From Streptomyces griseus subsp. griseus (lineage in GTDB: Bacteria; Actinomycetota; Actinomycetes; Streptomycetales; Streptomycetaceae), in assembly GCF_003610995.1 (NCBI RefSeq), contig NZ_CP032543.1:310001-374000 (forward strand): 64,000 nt of DNA, given 5' to 3'. The notes below the pieces were generated by a model, which saw nothing but the letters and a program-made list of their open reading frames with translations, was not told the origin of the DNA and did no database searches. The stretch's first letter is position 1. Each line of letters begins with the position of its first letter. This document shows, piece by piece, positions 36,613 to 45,087 of this stretch. A program made the position numbers and the translations under genes.

Positions 36613-38261
36613 GCCGGTTCCGGCCCCGGGACGGGACGGCCGGCCCGCAACTCCAGTACGTCACCGGTGAAGCGGGCCCGGAAGCTGCGGTCGTGCGAGA
36701 CGACGACCACCGCTCCCGGGTACCGCGCGAGCGCCGCCTCCACCTCCTCGACCAGGCTCAGCGCGATGTGGTTCGTCGGCTCGTCCAGCACCAGCAGATC
36801 GGCCGGCCGCGTCACCAGCCGTGCCAGGGCGAGCCTGCGCTGCTGGCCGATCGAGAGGGACGCGACGGGTACGCCGAGGTCCTCGGGGCGGAACAGGCCC
36901 AGCTCCAGCAGTTCGTCCGCGTACTCGTCGGGAAAGCCGGGCCGCCCCGCCGCGAAGGTGGCGAGCAGGGTGCGCCGGGTCGGCCGGGCGGGCAGCTCCT
37001 GCGGGAGGTGGCCGACCCGGGCGCGGCGGCGTACCGTCCCGGTGTCGGGCGCCAGCTCCCCGGCGAGGACCCGCAACAGGGTGGTCTTCCCGGCCCCGTT
37101 GTCCCCGGTGACCAGGAGACGGGCTCCGGGCTCCACCCTCAGGGCGGGGAGGTGGAGCCGGTCGCCCACGGAGACGCCCTCCAGCTCCACGAGGGGGCCG
37201 GAGCCGGACTCGCCCGCGAGCGCCGGGCGGCCGGTGAAGGCCAGCGGCTCGGGCGGGGCGGGTACGGGAGAGCGGTGCAGCGCCTCCAGCCGGGTGCGGG
37301 CCGCCCTGACCTGGCCGGAGAGCTTGGTCTCGTGGGAGCGGCGGTGCTTGCCGAACCCCTGCTTCGGGTCCTTCCCCGTCGCCGCGAGCCGCTGCCCGGC
37401 CGCCTCCACCAGCTCCGCCGTACGGGCCAGGTCGCCCAGGTACTCCTGGTGCTCCTGGGCCCAGCGGCGGCGGGCGGCGGCCTTGGCGGTGCGGTAGCCG
37501 TCCCAGCCGTCCCCGTACCGGGTGACCGTGCGCAGATCGCGGTCGACCTCCAGGATCACCGACGTGACCCGCTCCAGGAACGCCCGGTCGTGGGTGATGG
37601 CGACGACGGTGCCCCGGTGGGCGCGCAGGTGCTCCTCCAGCCAGTTCACCGCCCGTACGTCGAGGTGGTTGGTCGGCTCGTCCAGGAGCAGCAGTTCGGG
37701 GGCGGCCGCCAGCACGCAGGCCAGGGCGAGCCGGGACTGTTCGCCGCCGGAGAGGGTGGCGAGCGTGCGGTCGCGGGCGAGGTGGGCGAGGCCCAGGCCG
37801 TGGAGGGCGGCCTCGGTACGGGCATCGGCGCGGTAGCCGTCGCGCTCCTCGTAAGCGGTGAGGAGGTCTCCGTACGCGGCGAGTTCCGCCTCCGTGGGCT
37901 CCCCCGCCGAGAGGGCTTCCTCCGCCGCCCTGATGGCCAGCTCCAGGGTGTGGAGTTCGGCCAGGGCCGCGTCGACGGCGTCCTGCACGGTGTCGGCCGG
38001 GTCGAGGGCGAGGGTCTGCGGCAGATAGCCGGTGGAGCCGGGGAAGCGGACGGTGATCTCACCGCTGTCCGGGCGCTCGGCCCCGGCCAGCAGCCGCAGG
38101 AGGGTGGACTTGCCGGAGCCGTTCTCGCCGATGACTGCGGCCTTCTCGCCAGGGCGGACGGTGAGCGTCACCTGGTCGAGTACGGAGCGGTCGCCGTACG
38201 CCTTGGAGACGTCCTTCATGGTCAGCTGGGCGCGGTCGCGCCGGGGGTGCGTGGGTGCCAT
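36573..38261 (-). CDS. ABC-F family ATPase (ribosome protection type)
   Basis: 562-residue soluble protein with two ABC domains and no membrane segments. NBD1 has GENGSGKST, LSGGEQSRLALA and LLLDEPTNHLD; NBD2 has GDNGAGKTT, LSIGQQRRLALARL and LVLDEPTNH. The charged interdomain linker lies at about 240-310. ABC-F proteins of this type in Streptomyces protect the ribosome from macrolides, lincosamides or streptogramins, or act as translation factors; which applies here is not clear. AGGGAA lies directly before the ATG. A leader of about 235 bases carries a possible leader peptide, suggesting attenuation control. Confidence 0.88.
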   Translation of the reverse strand: MAPTHPRRDRAQLTMKDVSKAYGDRSVLDQVTLTVRPGEKAAVIGENGSGKSTLLRLLAGAERPDSGEITVRFPGSTGYLPQTLALDPADTVQDAVDAALAELHTLELAIRAAEEALSAGEPTEAELAAYGDLLTAYEERDGYRADARTEAALHGLGLAHLARDRTLATLSGGEQSRLALACVLAAAPELLLLDEPTNHLDVRAVNWLEEHLRAHRGTVVAITHDRAFLERVTSVILEVDRDLRTVTRYGDGWDGYRTAKAAARRRWAQEHQEYLGDLARTAELVEAAGQRLAATGKDPKQGFGKHRRSHETKLSGQVRAARTRLEALHRSPVPAPPEPLAFTGRPALAGESGSGPLVELEGVSVGDRLHLPALRVEPGARLLVTGDNGAGKTTLLRVLAGELAPDTGTVRRRARVGHLPQELPARPTRRTLLATFAAGRPGFPDEYADELLELGLFRPEDLGVPVASLSIGQQRRLALARLVTRPADLLVLDEPTNHIALSLVEEVEAALARYPGAVVVVSHDRSFRARFTGDVLELRAGRPVPGPEPAYASGEAAASPRT

Positions 38262-38471
38262 TTCCCTGATTCCTGGGTGACGGCCCGCGGTGGCGCGTGC
38301 GAGGACGCGCAGGGGCGGGGCGTGGATACCGGACGGTGGAGGGACAGCGGCACACCGGGCGCGGATACGGCCGGGCCCCGCCCGGTGCGGTCACGGGCGG
38401 TGCTCGGCGGTCGGCCGGTGGGCCTCAGCCGGTGACGTCGGGCGTCACGCGGCGGCTGTCCGGGCCGGGAA

Positions 38472-38498
38472 TCAGCGGAAGTAGTAGTACGAACGCAT
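38472..38498 (-). CDS. Candidate leader peptide of the ABC-F gene
   Basis: A nine-codon frame (ATG to TGA) reads MRSYYYFR, 210 bp upstream of the ABC-F start and on the same strand. A -10-like TACACT at 38506-38511 would place transcription start at about the ATG itself, so it may be a leaderless first ORF. Short aromatic-rich leader peptides that stall under antibiotic control ABC-F and erm genes in other bacteria. That role here is inferred. Confidence 0.4.
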   Translation of the reverse strand: MRSYYYFR

Positions 38499-38513
38499 GG
38501 CATCGAGTGTAAC

Positions 38514-38568
38514 GGTGGGCCGGGAACGGGGCCGGGCGTTTTTCACCCGGCCCCGTTCCCGGCCCACC
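38514..38568 (-). terminator. Strong terminator after the alcohol dehydrogenase gene
   Basis: A perfect 23-bp inverted repeat starts 13 bp after the dehydrogenase stop. The left arm begins GGTGGGCCGGGAACGGGG and the right arm ends CCCCGTTCCCGGCCCACC, with a 9-base loop CGTTTTTCA. It is the longest perfect stem I found in the window. Confidence 0.8.
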
Positions 38569-38580
38569 GGAGAGGGGCGC

Positions 38581-39621
38581 TCAGCCGTTGGGCAGGATGA
38601 CCGCGCGGCCGTTGATCCGGCCCTCGTGCAGCCGCTCGTAGGCGAGCGGGGCATCGTCGATGGAGTACGTCTCCACATGGACGTCGACCGCCCCCGCGTG
38701 CGCCAGGTCGAGCACCTCGGCAAGCTCCTTGCGCGAGCCCCAGTAGGGGGCGCTGACGCTGGTGCCGTACGGGAGCGTCCCGAAGCCCACGGGGAGCGCG
38801 CCGCCGCCGATGCCGACGATGGTCACGTCACCGTCGACCCGGGCGACGGCTCCGGCGGTCTCCACGGTGGGCGGGGCGCCGACGAAGTCCAGTACGACAT
38901 GGGCGCCGAGTCCGCCGGTCAGCTCCATGACGCGGGCCGCCGCCTTCTCGTCGGAGAGGACGGCCTCGTGGGCGCCGACGGCCCTGGCCAGATCCAGCTT
39001 CTCCTCGGTGACGTCCAGGGCGATGACGCGCGCGGCCGTCATGGCGCGCAGCAGCTGGATCGCCACATGGCCGAGGCCCCCGGTGCCGATGACGACGGCG
39101 GTCGCGCCGGGCACGAGCTTGGGCAGTGAGCGCTTGACCGCGTGGTACGGGGTGAGTCCGGCGTCCGTGAGCGACACCGTCTTCACGGGGTCGAGTCCGC
39201 CGATCGGCACGAGGTGGCGGGGGTCGTCGACGATCATGTACTCGGCCATGGCGCCGGGGGCGCCGAGTCCGGGCGGCATGATGCCGAGTTCCTTGGCGCG
39301 CAGGCAGTAGTTCTCCTTGCCCTCGGCGCAGTTCACGCAGATGCCGCAGCCCCAGGGCCCGTACACCGCGACGGAGTCGCCGACGGTGAGGCCGTCCACG
39401 CCGTCACCGAGGGCGGCGACCGTGCCGACGCCCTCGTGGCCGAGGGTGAGGGGCAGCGGGAAGGGGACCTGGTCGGCGGGCCAGCTCATCACGGCGATGT
39501 CGGAGTGGCAGACACCGGCGGCGGTGACCTTCAGCAGGACCTGGCCGGGGCCGGGCTCGGGGTCGGGCACGGTGACGACCTCGGGAGCTTCGCCGACGGC
39601 CCGGTACTGGACGGCTTTCAT
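38581..39621 (-). CDS. Zinc-dependent NAD(P) alcohol dehydrogenase
   Basis: 346-residue medium-chain dehydrogenase. Catalytic zinc ligands are in GVCHSD and the GHEGVGTV histidine-glutamate. Structural zinc cysteines lie at CGICVNCAEGKENYC, and the Rossmann motif is GTGGLGHVAIQLL. It oxidises alcohols or reduces aldehydes; the exact substrate is unknown. The ATG at 39621 fits the family N-terminus MKAVQYRAVGE; an upstream GTG would add 32 unlikely residues. It is downstream of a TetR-SDR operon on the same strand and may be part of it. A 23-bp stem terminator follows. Confidence 0.9.
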   Translation of the reverse strand: MKAVQYRAVGEAPEVVTVPDPEPGPGQVLLKVTAAGVCHSDIAVMSWPADQVPFPLPLTLGHEGVGTVAALGDGVDGLTVGDSVAVYGPWGCGICVNCAEGKENYCLRAKELGIMPPGLGAPGAMAEYMIVDDPRHLVPIGGLDPVKTVSLTDAGLTPYHAVKRSLPKLVPGATAVVIGTGGLGHVAIQLLRAMTAARVIALDVTEEKLDLARAVGAHEAVLSDEKAAARVMELTGGLGAHVVLDFVGAPPTVETAGAVARVDGDVTIVGIGGGALPVGFGTLPYGTSVSAPYWGSRKELAEVLDLAHAGAVDVHVETYSIDDAPLAYERLHEGRINGRAVILPNG

Positions 39622-39727
39622 GGGTCTCCTCGCTTCTTCGCTGCCTGGTGCTCTTCTTGTCGGGCCCCCGTGGTCCCCGCAATGTCCTTTGTCGCCCGCG
39701 GCTCCCCCGTCCGCCACCCGGGAGCCG

Positions 39728-40501
39728 TCACGGGGCGGAGTAGCCGCCGTCCACCAGGTGGTAGCTGCCGTGGATGAAGGAGGCCTTGTCGGAGAGGAGG
39801 AAGACGGTGAGTTCGGCGACCTCCTCCGCGGTGCCGAGGCGTCCGGCCGGGTGCAGGGAGATCAGGTGCTCGCGGGCCTGCGGGTCGGCGTTCCGCAGGA
39901 GTGGTGTGTCGATGAAGCCGGGGCCGACGGCGTTGATCCGGACGTTCTGTGCGGCGTATTCGAGGGCCGCCGTCTTGGTCAGGCCGACGACGCCGTGCTT
40001 GGCGGCGACATAGGCGGGCGAGCCCGCGAAGCCGTTGGTGCCGAGGATCGAGGACATGTTGACGACGGCTCCGCCGCCCGACGCGACGATGGCGGGCAGC
40101 TCGTGGCGCATCGAGTAGAAGACGCCGCTGAGGTTGGTGGCGACGACGCGGTCCCAGTCCTCGACGGGGTAGTCGCCGGTGGGGGCGGCCGGACCGGCGA
40201 TACCGGCGTTGTTCACGGCCAGGTGGAGGCCGCCGAAGGTCTCCACGGTGAACCGCACCCCGGCTTCGACGGAGGCCGGGTCGGTGACGTCCATACGTAC
40301 GGCGGCCGCCCGCGCGCCGGTGCTCTCCAGCTGGGCAGCGGCCTTGCGGGCGCTCTCCTCGTCGTGGTCGGCGACGACGACGGCCGCGCCGGCGGTGGCG
40401 AGCAGCCGGGCCACGGCGAGGCCGATGCCGGAGGCGCCGCCGGTGACGAGGGCGGTACGGCCGTCGAACTCGGCCGAGGGGGTGGTGGGGGTGGTGCTCA
40501 T
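39728..40501 (-). CDS. Short-chain dehydrogenase/reductase
   Basis: 257-residue classical SDR. The cofactor motif TGGASGIG is at about residues 20-27, NNAG near 95, catalytic serine in NMSS and the YVAAK tetrad pair near 160, and the C-terminal signature DGGYSAP. It oxidises or reduces a hydroxyl/carbonyl with NAD(P); the substrate is unknown. Its ATG overlaps the stop of the upstream TetR-type regulator (ATGA), so the two are co-expressed and the regulator probably controls this gene and perhaps the alcohol dehydrogenase beyond. Confidence 0.9.
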   Translation of the reverse strand: MSTTPTTPSAEFDGRTALVTGGASGIGLAVARLLATAGAAVVVADHDEESARKAAAQLESTGARAAAVRMDVTDPASVEAGVRFTVETFGGLHLAVNNAGIAGPAAPTGDYPVEDWDRVVATNLSGVFYSMRHELPAIVASGGGAVVNMSSILGTNGFAGSPAYVAAKHGVVGLTKTAALEYAAQNVRINAVGPGFIDTPLLRNADPQAREHLISLHPAGRLGTAEEVAELTVFLLSDKASFIHGSYHLVDGGYSAP

Positions 40502-41202
40502 GAGGTTGCCTCTTCTGTTTCCGCTGTGTGTTCTGTGGTGCTGTCCCGCCCCGGTGCCGTGAGCAGGTCCGCCGCCAGGGCGTCGAACGCCTCGGTGACC
40601 AGCGCGGGCAGGGCGTCCGGGCGGCCCCCGCGCACCCAGGCGGCCTGGGCCGCGAGCAGGGCGCCCGCTCCCGCCGCCACGGTCACGGCCGGGCGGATGT
40701 CTTGGCGCGGGTCGACGCCGAGCCGGTCCGCGAGGATGGCGATCGAGTCCTCCTGGGCGTCCACCCGGATGTGGTGGAAGGCCGCGTAGAGGGTCGGCTC
40801 CTCCTCGGCGACGACCAGGAGGTCGAAGATCCGGGGGCGGCGGTGCCAGGGCTCCGCCTCGGGGTCGGCGAGCCAGGCGAGGACGGCGCGCCGGTAGGCG
40901 AGGAGCGGGGGCTCCCCGGCCGGGCGGGACCGCAGGGCCCCGTTGATCCGGTCGCCGTCGCCGCGCAGGGAGTCCAGGGCGGCGGCTTCCTTGCTCGCGA
41001 AGTACCGGCTGAAGGTGCGGCGGTCGACGTCGGCGGCCTCGGCGATCTCCTCGACCGTGACACTCCGCAGCCCCCGGTCCAGCACCAGCTCGAACGCGGC
41101 CCGCGCCAGGGTGTCGCGGGTGCGGCGGGCCTTGCGGCTACGCCTCTGCGGCGTCCTCCGCTCCGGTGTCCCACGCTCCGGGATCTTCTCTTCCGGGCTC
41201 AT
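40498..41202 (-). CDS. TetR-family regulator
   Basis: 234-residue repressor. The N-terminal HTH (about 20-65: ARAAFELVLDRGLRSVTVEEIAEAADVDRRTFSRYFASKEAA) follows a strongly basic head (ERRTPQRRSRKARRTR). The C-terminal ligand domain is unassigned. It is coupled by ATGA to the SDR gene. A 12-bp inverted repeat just upstream (41223-41258) may be its operator. The ATG at 41202 is preferred over one five codons upstream. Confidence 0.88.
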   Translation of the reverse strand: MSPEEKIPERGTPERRTPQRRSRKARRTRDTLARAAFELVLDRGLRSVTVEEIAEAADVDRRTFSRYFASKEAAALDSLRGDGDRINGALRSRPAGEPPLLAYRRAVLAWLADPEAEPWHRRPRIFDLLVVAEEEPTLYAAFHHIRVDAQEDSIAILADRLGVDPRQDIRPAVTVAAGAGALLAAQAAWVRGGRPDALPALVTEAFDALAADLLTAPGRDSTTEHTAETEEATS

Positions 41203-41222
41203 ACTTGCACCGTACACCTGAA

Positions 41223-41258
41223 AATGTCCCCACGCGACATTCGTCTCGTGGGGACATT
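41223..41258 (-). promoter_or_regulatory. 12-bp inverted repeat between PP2C and tetR genes
   Basis: AATGTCCCCACG and CGTGGGGACATT are separated by 12 bases. The dyad lies between the PP2C stop (41282) and the tetR start (41202), so it could be the TetR operator, the PP2C terminator, or both. Confidence 0.5.
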
Positions 41259-41281
41259 CGCTGTAGGTGAGTACGGTCCGT

Positions 41282-42487
41282 TCAATCGCTCACCGCTCCC
41301 GCGACCGGACGGACGTCCTCGGCGGCCGCCGTCGGCTGCGGTTTCCCGTCGCCCGGCGCCCGGCACAGGGCGAGCGCGGCCACGTCGTCGCGCCGGACGC
41401 CGCCGGTGAACTTCTCCAGGTCGAGGTGGAGCGCGTCCAGGAGCTCGCGCGGATCGTGCCCGGCCCAGCCGTCCAGCCGCTCGTCCAGCGGGTAGAAGGC
41501 ACAGCCCGCGTCGCGGGCCTCGGTCACCCCGTCGGTGACGACCAGGAGAGTGGCGCCGGGCGGGAGGGCGAAGGACTCCTCCGCCCGGGTCTCCCTGCTG
41601 AGGCCGGCCAGGCCCAGGGGCACATAGGTGCGCTCCAGCGGTACGGCCGAGGCGTGGCCCTCATGGAGCAGCCGGGGCGGCAGATGGCCGCAGTTCACCA
41701 CCTGTACGCCGCCCTCGTCGTCGAATCCGAGGACCAGCGCGGTCACGAAGCGTTCGGCCTCGCCCGTCTGGGCGGAGAACGCGTTGTGCCGGACGACGGC
41801 GGACTCCAACGCCTCCACCACCCCCGTCAGCGTCGGCTCCCGGACCGCCGCCTCGCGGAACGCGGCGATCGCGGCGAACCCGGCCCCTATGGCGGCGAGC
41901 CCTTTGCCCTGGACGTCCCCGATGATCACGCGGGTCCCGTACGGCGATTCCACGACCTCGTAGATGTCACCGCCGACGAAGCGGTCCTCCTCGATCGGCT
42001 CGTAGAGGCCGTACGTGAAGACCTGGCCGGTGACGACGGGCAGCGGGCGCAGGATCTGCCGCTGGAGGGCGACGGCGGCGGAGCGGAGCCGGTCCATCTC
42101 GGTGGCGTGGCGTATCCGGGCCGCACAGGCGGCGACACCGAGGGCGCAGGCCAGCACGGTGAAGCCGATGCCGAACGCGAAGTCCCAGAAGGTGCCCTCC
42201 CCGCCGAGCCCGGATCCGACGACGACCATCGTGATCCAGACCGCCACCCAGACGGTCTGCCGGAGGGTGCAGAAGACGGAGGCCAGGGCCGGACCGACCA
42301 CGAGGAGGGGGATGACGTGGAGGTTCTCGCCCGTGACCGTGTCGAGGAGGACGACCAGCCCGCTCAGCAGCAGCACCAGCCCGGCCAGCGGCCAGTTGCC
42401 GATCCGGCCGGTGGCAGCCGCGCCCGCGTCCGTACCGGGCGGGACCGCCGTCCGGTGCCGCTCCCTGCGCCCTATCCCCAGGGACAC
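41282..42487 (-). CDS. Membrane-anchored PP2C/SpoIIE-type serine phosphatase
   Basis: 401-residue protein. Three to four hydrophobic segments at about 30-130 anchor the N-terminus. A linker with MDRLRSAAVALQRQILRPLP leads to the SpoIIE phosphatase domain at about 165-385, with metal-binding aspartates in GGDIYEVV, GDVQGKGLAAI and VTDGVTEARD and the final RRDDVAALAL. Such proteins usually dephosphorylate anti-sigma-factor antagonists in stress signalling. A SigB/SigF-family sigma factor lies 1.6 kb away on the other strand, but a direct link is only suggested. The start is a GTG behind GGAGGAGAG. Confidence 0.88.
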   Translation of the reverse strand: MSLGIGRRERHRTAVPPGTDAGAAATGRIGNWPLAGLVLLLSGLVVLLDTVTGENLHVIPLLVVGPALASVFCTLRQTVWVAVWITMVVVGSGLGGEGTFWDFAFGIGFTVLACALGVAACAARIRHATEMDRLRSAAVALQRQILRPLPVVTGQVFTYGLYEPIEEDRFVGGDIYEVVESPYGTRVIIGDVQGKGLAAIGAGFAAIAAFREAAVREPTLTGVVEALESAVVRHNAFSAQTGEAERFVTALVLGFDDEGGVQVVNCGHLPPRLLHEGHASAVPLERTYVPLGLAGLSRETRAEESFALPPGATLLVVTDGVTEARDAGCAFYPLDERLDGWAGHDPRELLDALHLDLEKFTGGVRRDDVAALALCRAPGDGKPQPTAAAEDVRPVAGAVSD

Positions 42488-42674
42488 ACGCTCTCCTCCC
42501 GCTCACTCCTCGGTTCCGCCCGTGGTTCGGGCCGTCCCTTCCAGTTGACCGGCATCCGGGCCCTGGCGCAGGGGGGCATAGGGCCCGGAGGCGGTGCCGA
42601 AGGTCCCGGGCGGGACGTTCGGCCCGGGACCTCCGCCCCCTGCCGCGGGGGCCGGAGGTCCCGCCCCGGCCGGA

Positions 42675-43493
42675 TCACCGCCGTGCGGACCGGTGCCCCG
42701 GACGGGTCACGGCCGTGCGGACCGGCGGGTTCCGTCGGCCGGCACGAGCGCCGCCGGGGCAAGCGGCGAGGAACTCCGGGTGGGCGCGGAGCTGGAAGCC
42801 CAGCGACTCGTAGAGCCGGATCGCCACCGTGTTGGCGGCGGAGGTGTGCAGGAACGGGGTCTCGCCGCGCTCCCTGATCCCGTACGCGACCGCCCGGACC
42901 AGGCGGCTCGCCAGCCCCTGCCCCCGCACGGACTCGTCGGTGCAGACCCCGCTGATCTCGGTCCAGCCCGGCGGGTGCAGCCGCTCCCCCGCCATCGCCA
43001 CCAGCGTGCCGCCCCGGCGGATGCCCAGATAGGTGCCGAGTTCCACCGTGCGCGGCAGGAAGGGGCCCGGGCGGGTGCGCGCCACCAGGTCCAGCATCTC
43101 CGGCACATCGGCCGGGCCCAGCCGTACGGCTTCCGGGTCGGGCTCGGGAAGCACCGACACGTCGACGAGCTGGACGCCGGCGACGCGGTGGAGGATCTCC
43201 CAGCCCTCCGGCGGCCCCTCCCGCAGCGTGTTCAGGCTGATGGTGCCGCCCGGACCGGCGAGCGCCGCGAGATCGGCCCAGTCCCGCGCGTCCGGCACCT
43301 CGGGGTGGGCGGTCCAGGGGGTGACGTCGACGGGGTAGCGCAGGATCCGGCCGCGGCGCTCGGCGAAGTGGGCGTGCGGGCCCGTGAGCGAGGAGAGTGC
43401 CGGGTTGTCCAGCGGGTGCGGTGCGACGGGGCCGTCGGCGGGGCGTGCGGAGGCCACGGCCGGCTGCCGGGTCGTGGGTCCCAGGGTGCTCAT
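42675..43493 (-). CDS. GNAT-family N-acetyltransferase
   Basis: 272-residue acetyltransferase. The N-terminal half (about 30-140) is variable. The C-terminal half is an FR47-like GNAT domain with acetyl-CoA loop ESVRGQGLASRLV and the last strand TVAIRLYESLGFQ. The segment GWTEISGVCTDESVRGQG is typical. The C-terminus has about 25 extra basic residues. The ATG at 43493 is chosen; frames extending upstream look non-coding. The substrate is unknown. Confidence 0.85.
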   Translation of the reverse strand: MSTLGPTTRQPAVASARPADGPVAPHPLDNPALSSLTGPHAHFAERRGRILRYPVDVTPWTAHPEVPDARDWADLAALAGPGGTISLNTLREGPPEGWEILHRVAGVQLVDVSVLPEPDPEAVRLGPADVPEMLDLVARTRPGPFLPRTVELGTYLGIRRGGTLVAMAGERLHPPGWTEISGVCTDESVRGQGLASRLVRAVAYGIRERGETPFLHTSAANTVAIRLYESLGFQLRAHPEFLAACPGGARAGRRNPPVRTAVTRPGHRSARR

Positions 43494-44106
43494 GGGCGCA
43501 CCCCGGCGATCGGATCGGGCCGTTCGGCCGCACCCCGTGCCGCCCTTCCGGGGCACTCCTCGTACGCGTACGGCTTGCGCATGTTCTCCCTCGTTCCGGT
43601 CCATCGCGCGGTTGCTCCCGGCGGGCACCCCGGCGCCCTGGCGCCGCGCGCCCGCCACCCGCGAAAAGCCGATGCGCGCAGGGCGTATTCCGTGCCGGGG
43701 AACTGTTCACGATGCCGCAATCAACCGGGGCGCCGACCGGCTCCACCGCCCGGACGGAGAGGTTCCGGAGCACGCGGCGGACCGGCGTGCGCCCGCCCTG
43801 GGGAGCGGCGAATTCGACTCATCCGTCGGCCAATACGCGCCGGTCCGGTCCCAACTGCCTGTCAGCTGTGGCACTCTGGTGGCGACCGCCCCACCGGGCT
43901 CCCCCGTACCGGTGGGGCGGTTCTGTGCGCCCCCTCTGGGCCGGCCCGCCCCATGACGGGGTTTCAGGGCCGAACTCCGGCTTTTCCAGCTGTTTCCCGC
44001 CACCCCACGACGGTCGGCCGGATCGCACTCCTCCCGTACGCATGAGGACCGGACGGCCGGGCAGGCGAGTAGACCTGATGACTGACGACCAGGGGAGCGT
44101 GACGAG
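43494..44106. other. 613-bp intergenic region without a convincing gene
   Basis: This divergent gap lies between the GNAT and sigma-factor genes. It contains a 13-bp stem-loop at 43885-43921 and a GC-rich tract after it. Overlapping frames on both strands look like compositional ORFs with no recognisable domain. A promoter for the sigma gene is expected near 44050 but is not obvious. Confidence 0.5.
43885..43921 (+). ncRNA. Unassigned stem-loop, possible small RNA or leader element
   Basis: ACCGCCCCACCGG and CCGGTGGGGCGGT form a perfect 13-bp stem around an 11-base loop, followed by TCTGTG. No coding gene ends near it on either strand, so it is not an ordinary gene terminator. It could end a small RNA or lie in the long 5' leader of the sigma-factor mRNA. 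Confidence 0.3.
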
Positions 44107-44982
44107 ATGACGGCGCACACCGCGCGGACCGGCGGTACGGAGCAGGTGACGGGCACCACGGAGGACCTTCCCTGGATCGAGGACGCCGGCAAGGTCGCCC
44201 CGATGGACGCGCGGCGGCTGTCGCGGCTCTTCTTCGACCGCCTCCAGGTCCTGGAGGAGGGCACGCACGAGTACCAGTACGCGCGCAACACGCTCATCGA
44301 GATGAACCTGTCGCTGGTCCGGTTCGCCGCCAACCGGTTCCGCAACCGGGGCAGCGGCGACATGGAGGACATCGTCCAGGTCGGCACGATCGGGCTGATC
44401 AAGGCGATCGACCGCTTCGACCTGTCCCGCGAGGTCGAGTTCACCTCGTTCGCCGTCCCCTACATCGTCGGTGAGATCAAGCGGTTCTTCCGGGACACCA
44501 GCTGGGCCGTACATGTGCCCCGGCGCCTCCAGGAGCTGCGGGTCGACCTCGCCAAGGCGAAGGAGACCCTCGCGGGCGACCTCGACCGGGACCCCACGGT
44601 GCAGGAGCTGGCCGAGCACCTGGGCATGGACGAGGCCGAGATCACCGAGGGGATCGTCGCCTCCAACGGCTACACGGCGGGCTCGCTGGACATGCCCACC
44701 GACTCCTCGGAGTCCGGCCCCCAGAACAGCGTCGGGCGGACCTTCGCCGATGTCCTGGGCGGGCCGGACCCCGCCATCGAGACCGTGGAGAACCTGCACA
44801 CCCTCGCACCGCTGCTGGGCGAACTGGACGAGCGGGAGCGCCGGATCATCGACATGCGCTTCGGCCAGGAGCTGACGCAGGCGCAGATCGGTGCCGAGCT
44901 GGGGATCTCCCAGATGCATGTCTCGCGGCTGCTGAACCGGATGCTGGGCAAGCTGCGCAGCGGGATGCTCACCCAGGAGTGA
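44107..44982 (+). CDS. RNA polymerase sigma factor, SigB/SigF family
   Basis: 291-residue group 3 sigma factor. Region 2 is at about 60-125 (LIEMNLSLVRFAANRFRNRGSGDMEDIVQVGTIGLIKAIDRFD, VPYIVGEIKRFFRDT), region 3 has VPRRLQELRVDLAKA, and the region 4 HTH is LTQAQIGAELGISQMHVSRLLNRML. It directs transcription of stress or development genes. No anti-sigma factor is encoded beside it. Which of the several Streptomyces paralogues it corresponds to cannot be told. AGGGGAG precedes the ATG by about ten bases. Confidence 0.92.
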   Translation: MTAHTARTGGTEQVTGTTEDLPWIEDAGKVAPMDARRLSRLFFDRLQVLEEGTHEYQYARNTLIEMNLSLVRFAANRFRNRGSGDMEDIVQVGTIGLIKAIDRFDLSREVEFTSFAVPYIVGEIKRFFRDTSWAVHVPRRLQELRVDLAKAKETLAGDLDRDPTVQELAEHLGMDEAEITEGIVASNGYTAGSLDMPTDSSESGPQNSVGRTFADVLGGPDPAIETVENLHTLAPLLGELDERERRIIDMRFGQELTQAQIGAELGISQMHVSRLLNRMLGKLRSGMLTQE

Positions 44983-45046
44983 GGCGGCCTGGCTTTCTCG
45001 TCAGTCAGCACCTCAATCACCCTACTGCAAGGCCCATTCTCTGACC

Positions 45047-45069
45047 TGTGTTGAGATTTTCTCAACACA
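45047..45069 (+). promoter_or_regulatory. Perfect palindromic operator upstream of the carnitine regulator
   Basis: TGTGTTGAGA, TTT, TCTCAACACA form a perfect 10-bp dyad, strikingly AT-rich for this genome, 18 bp before the ATG of the XRE-TetR regulator. Position and form are those of an autoregulatory TetR-type operator. Confidence 0.75.
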
Positions 45070-45087
45070 TCGTTACGGTTGCCGACC

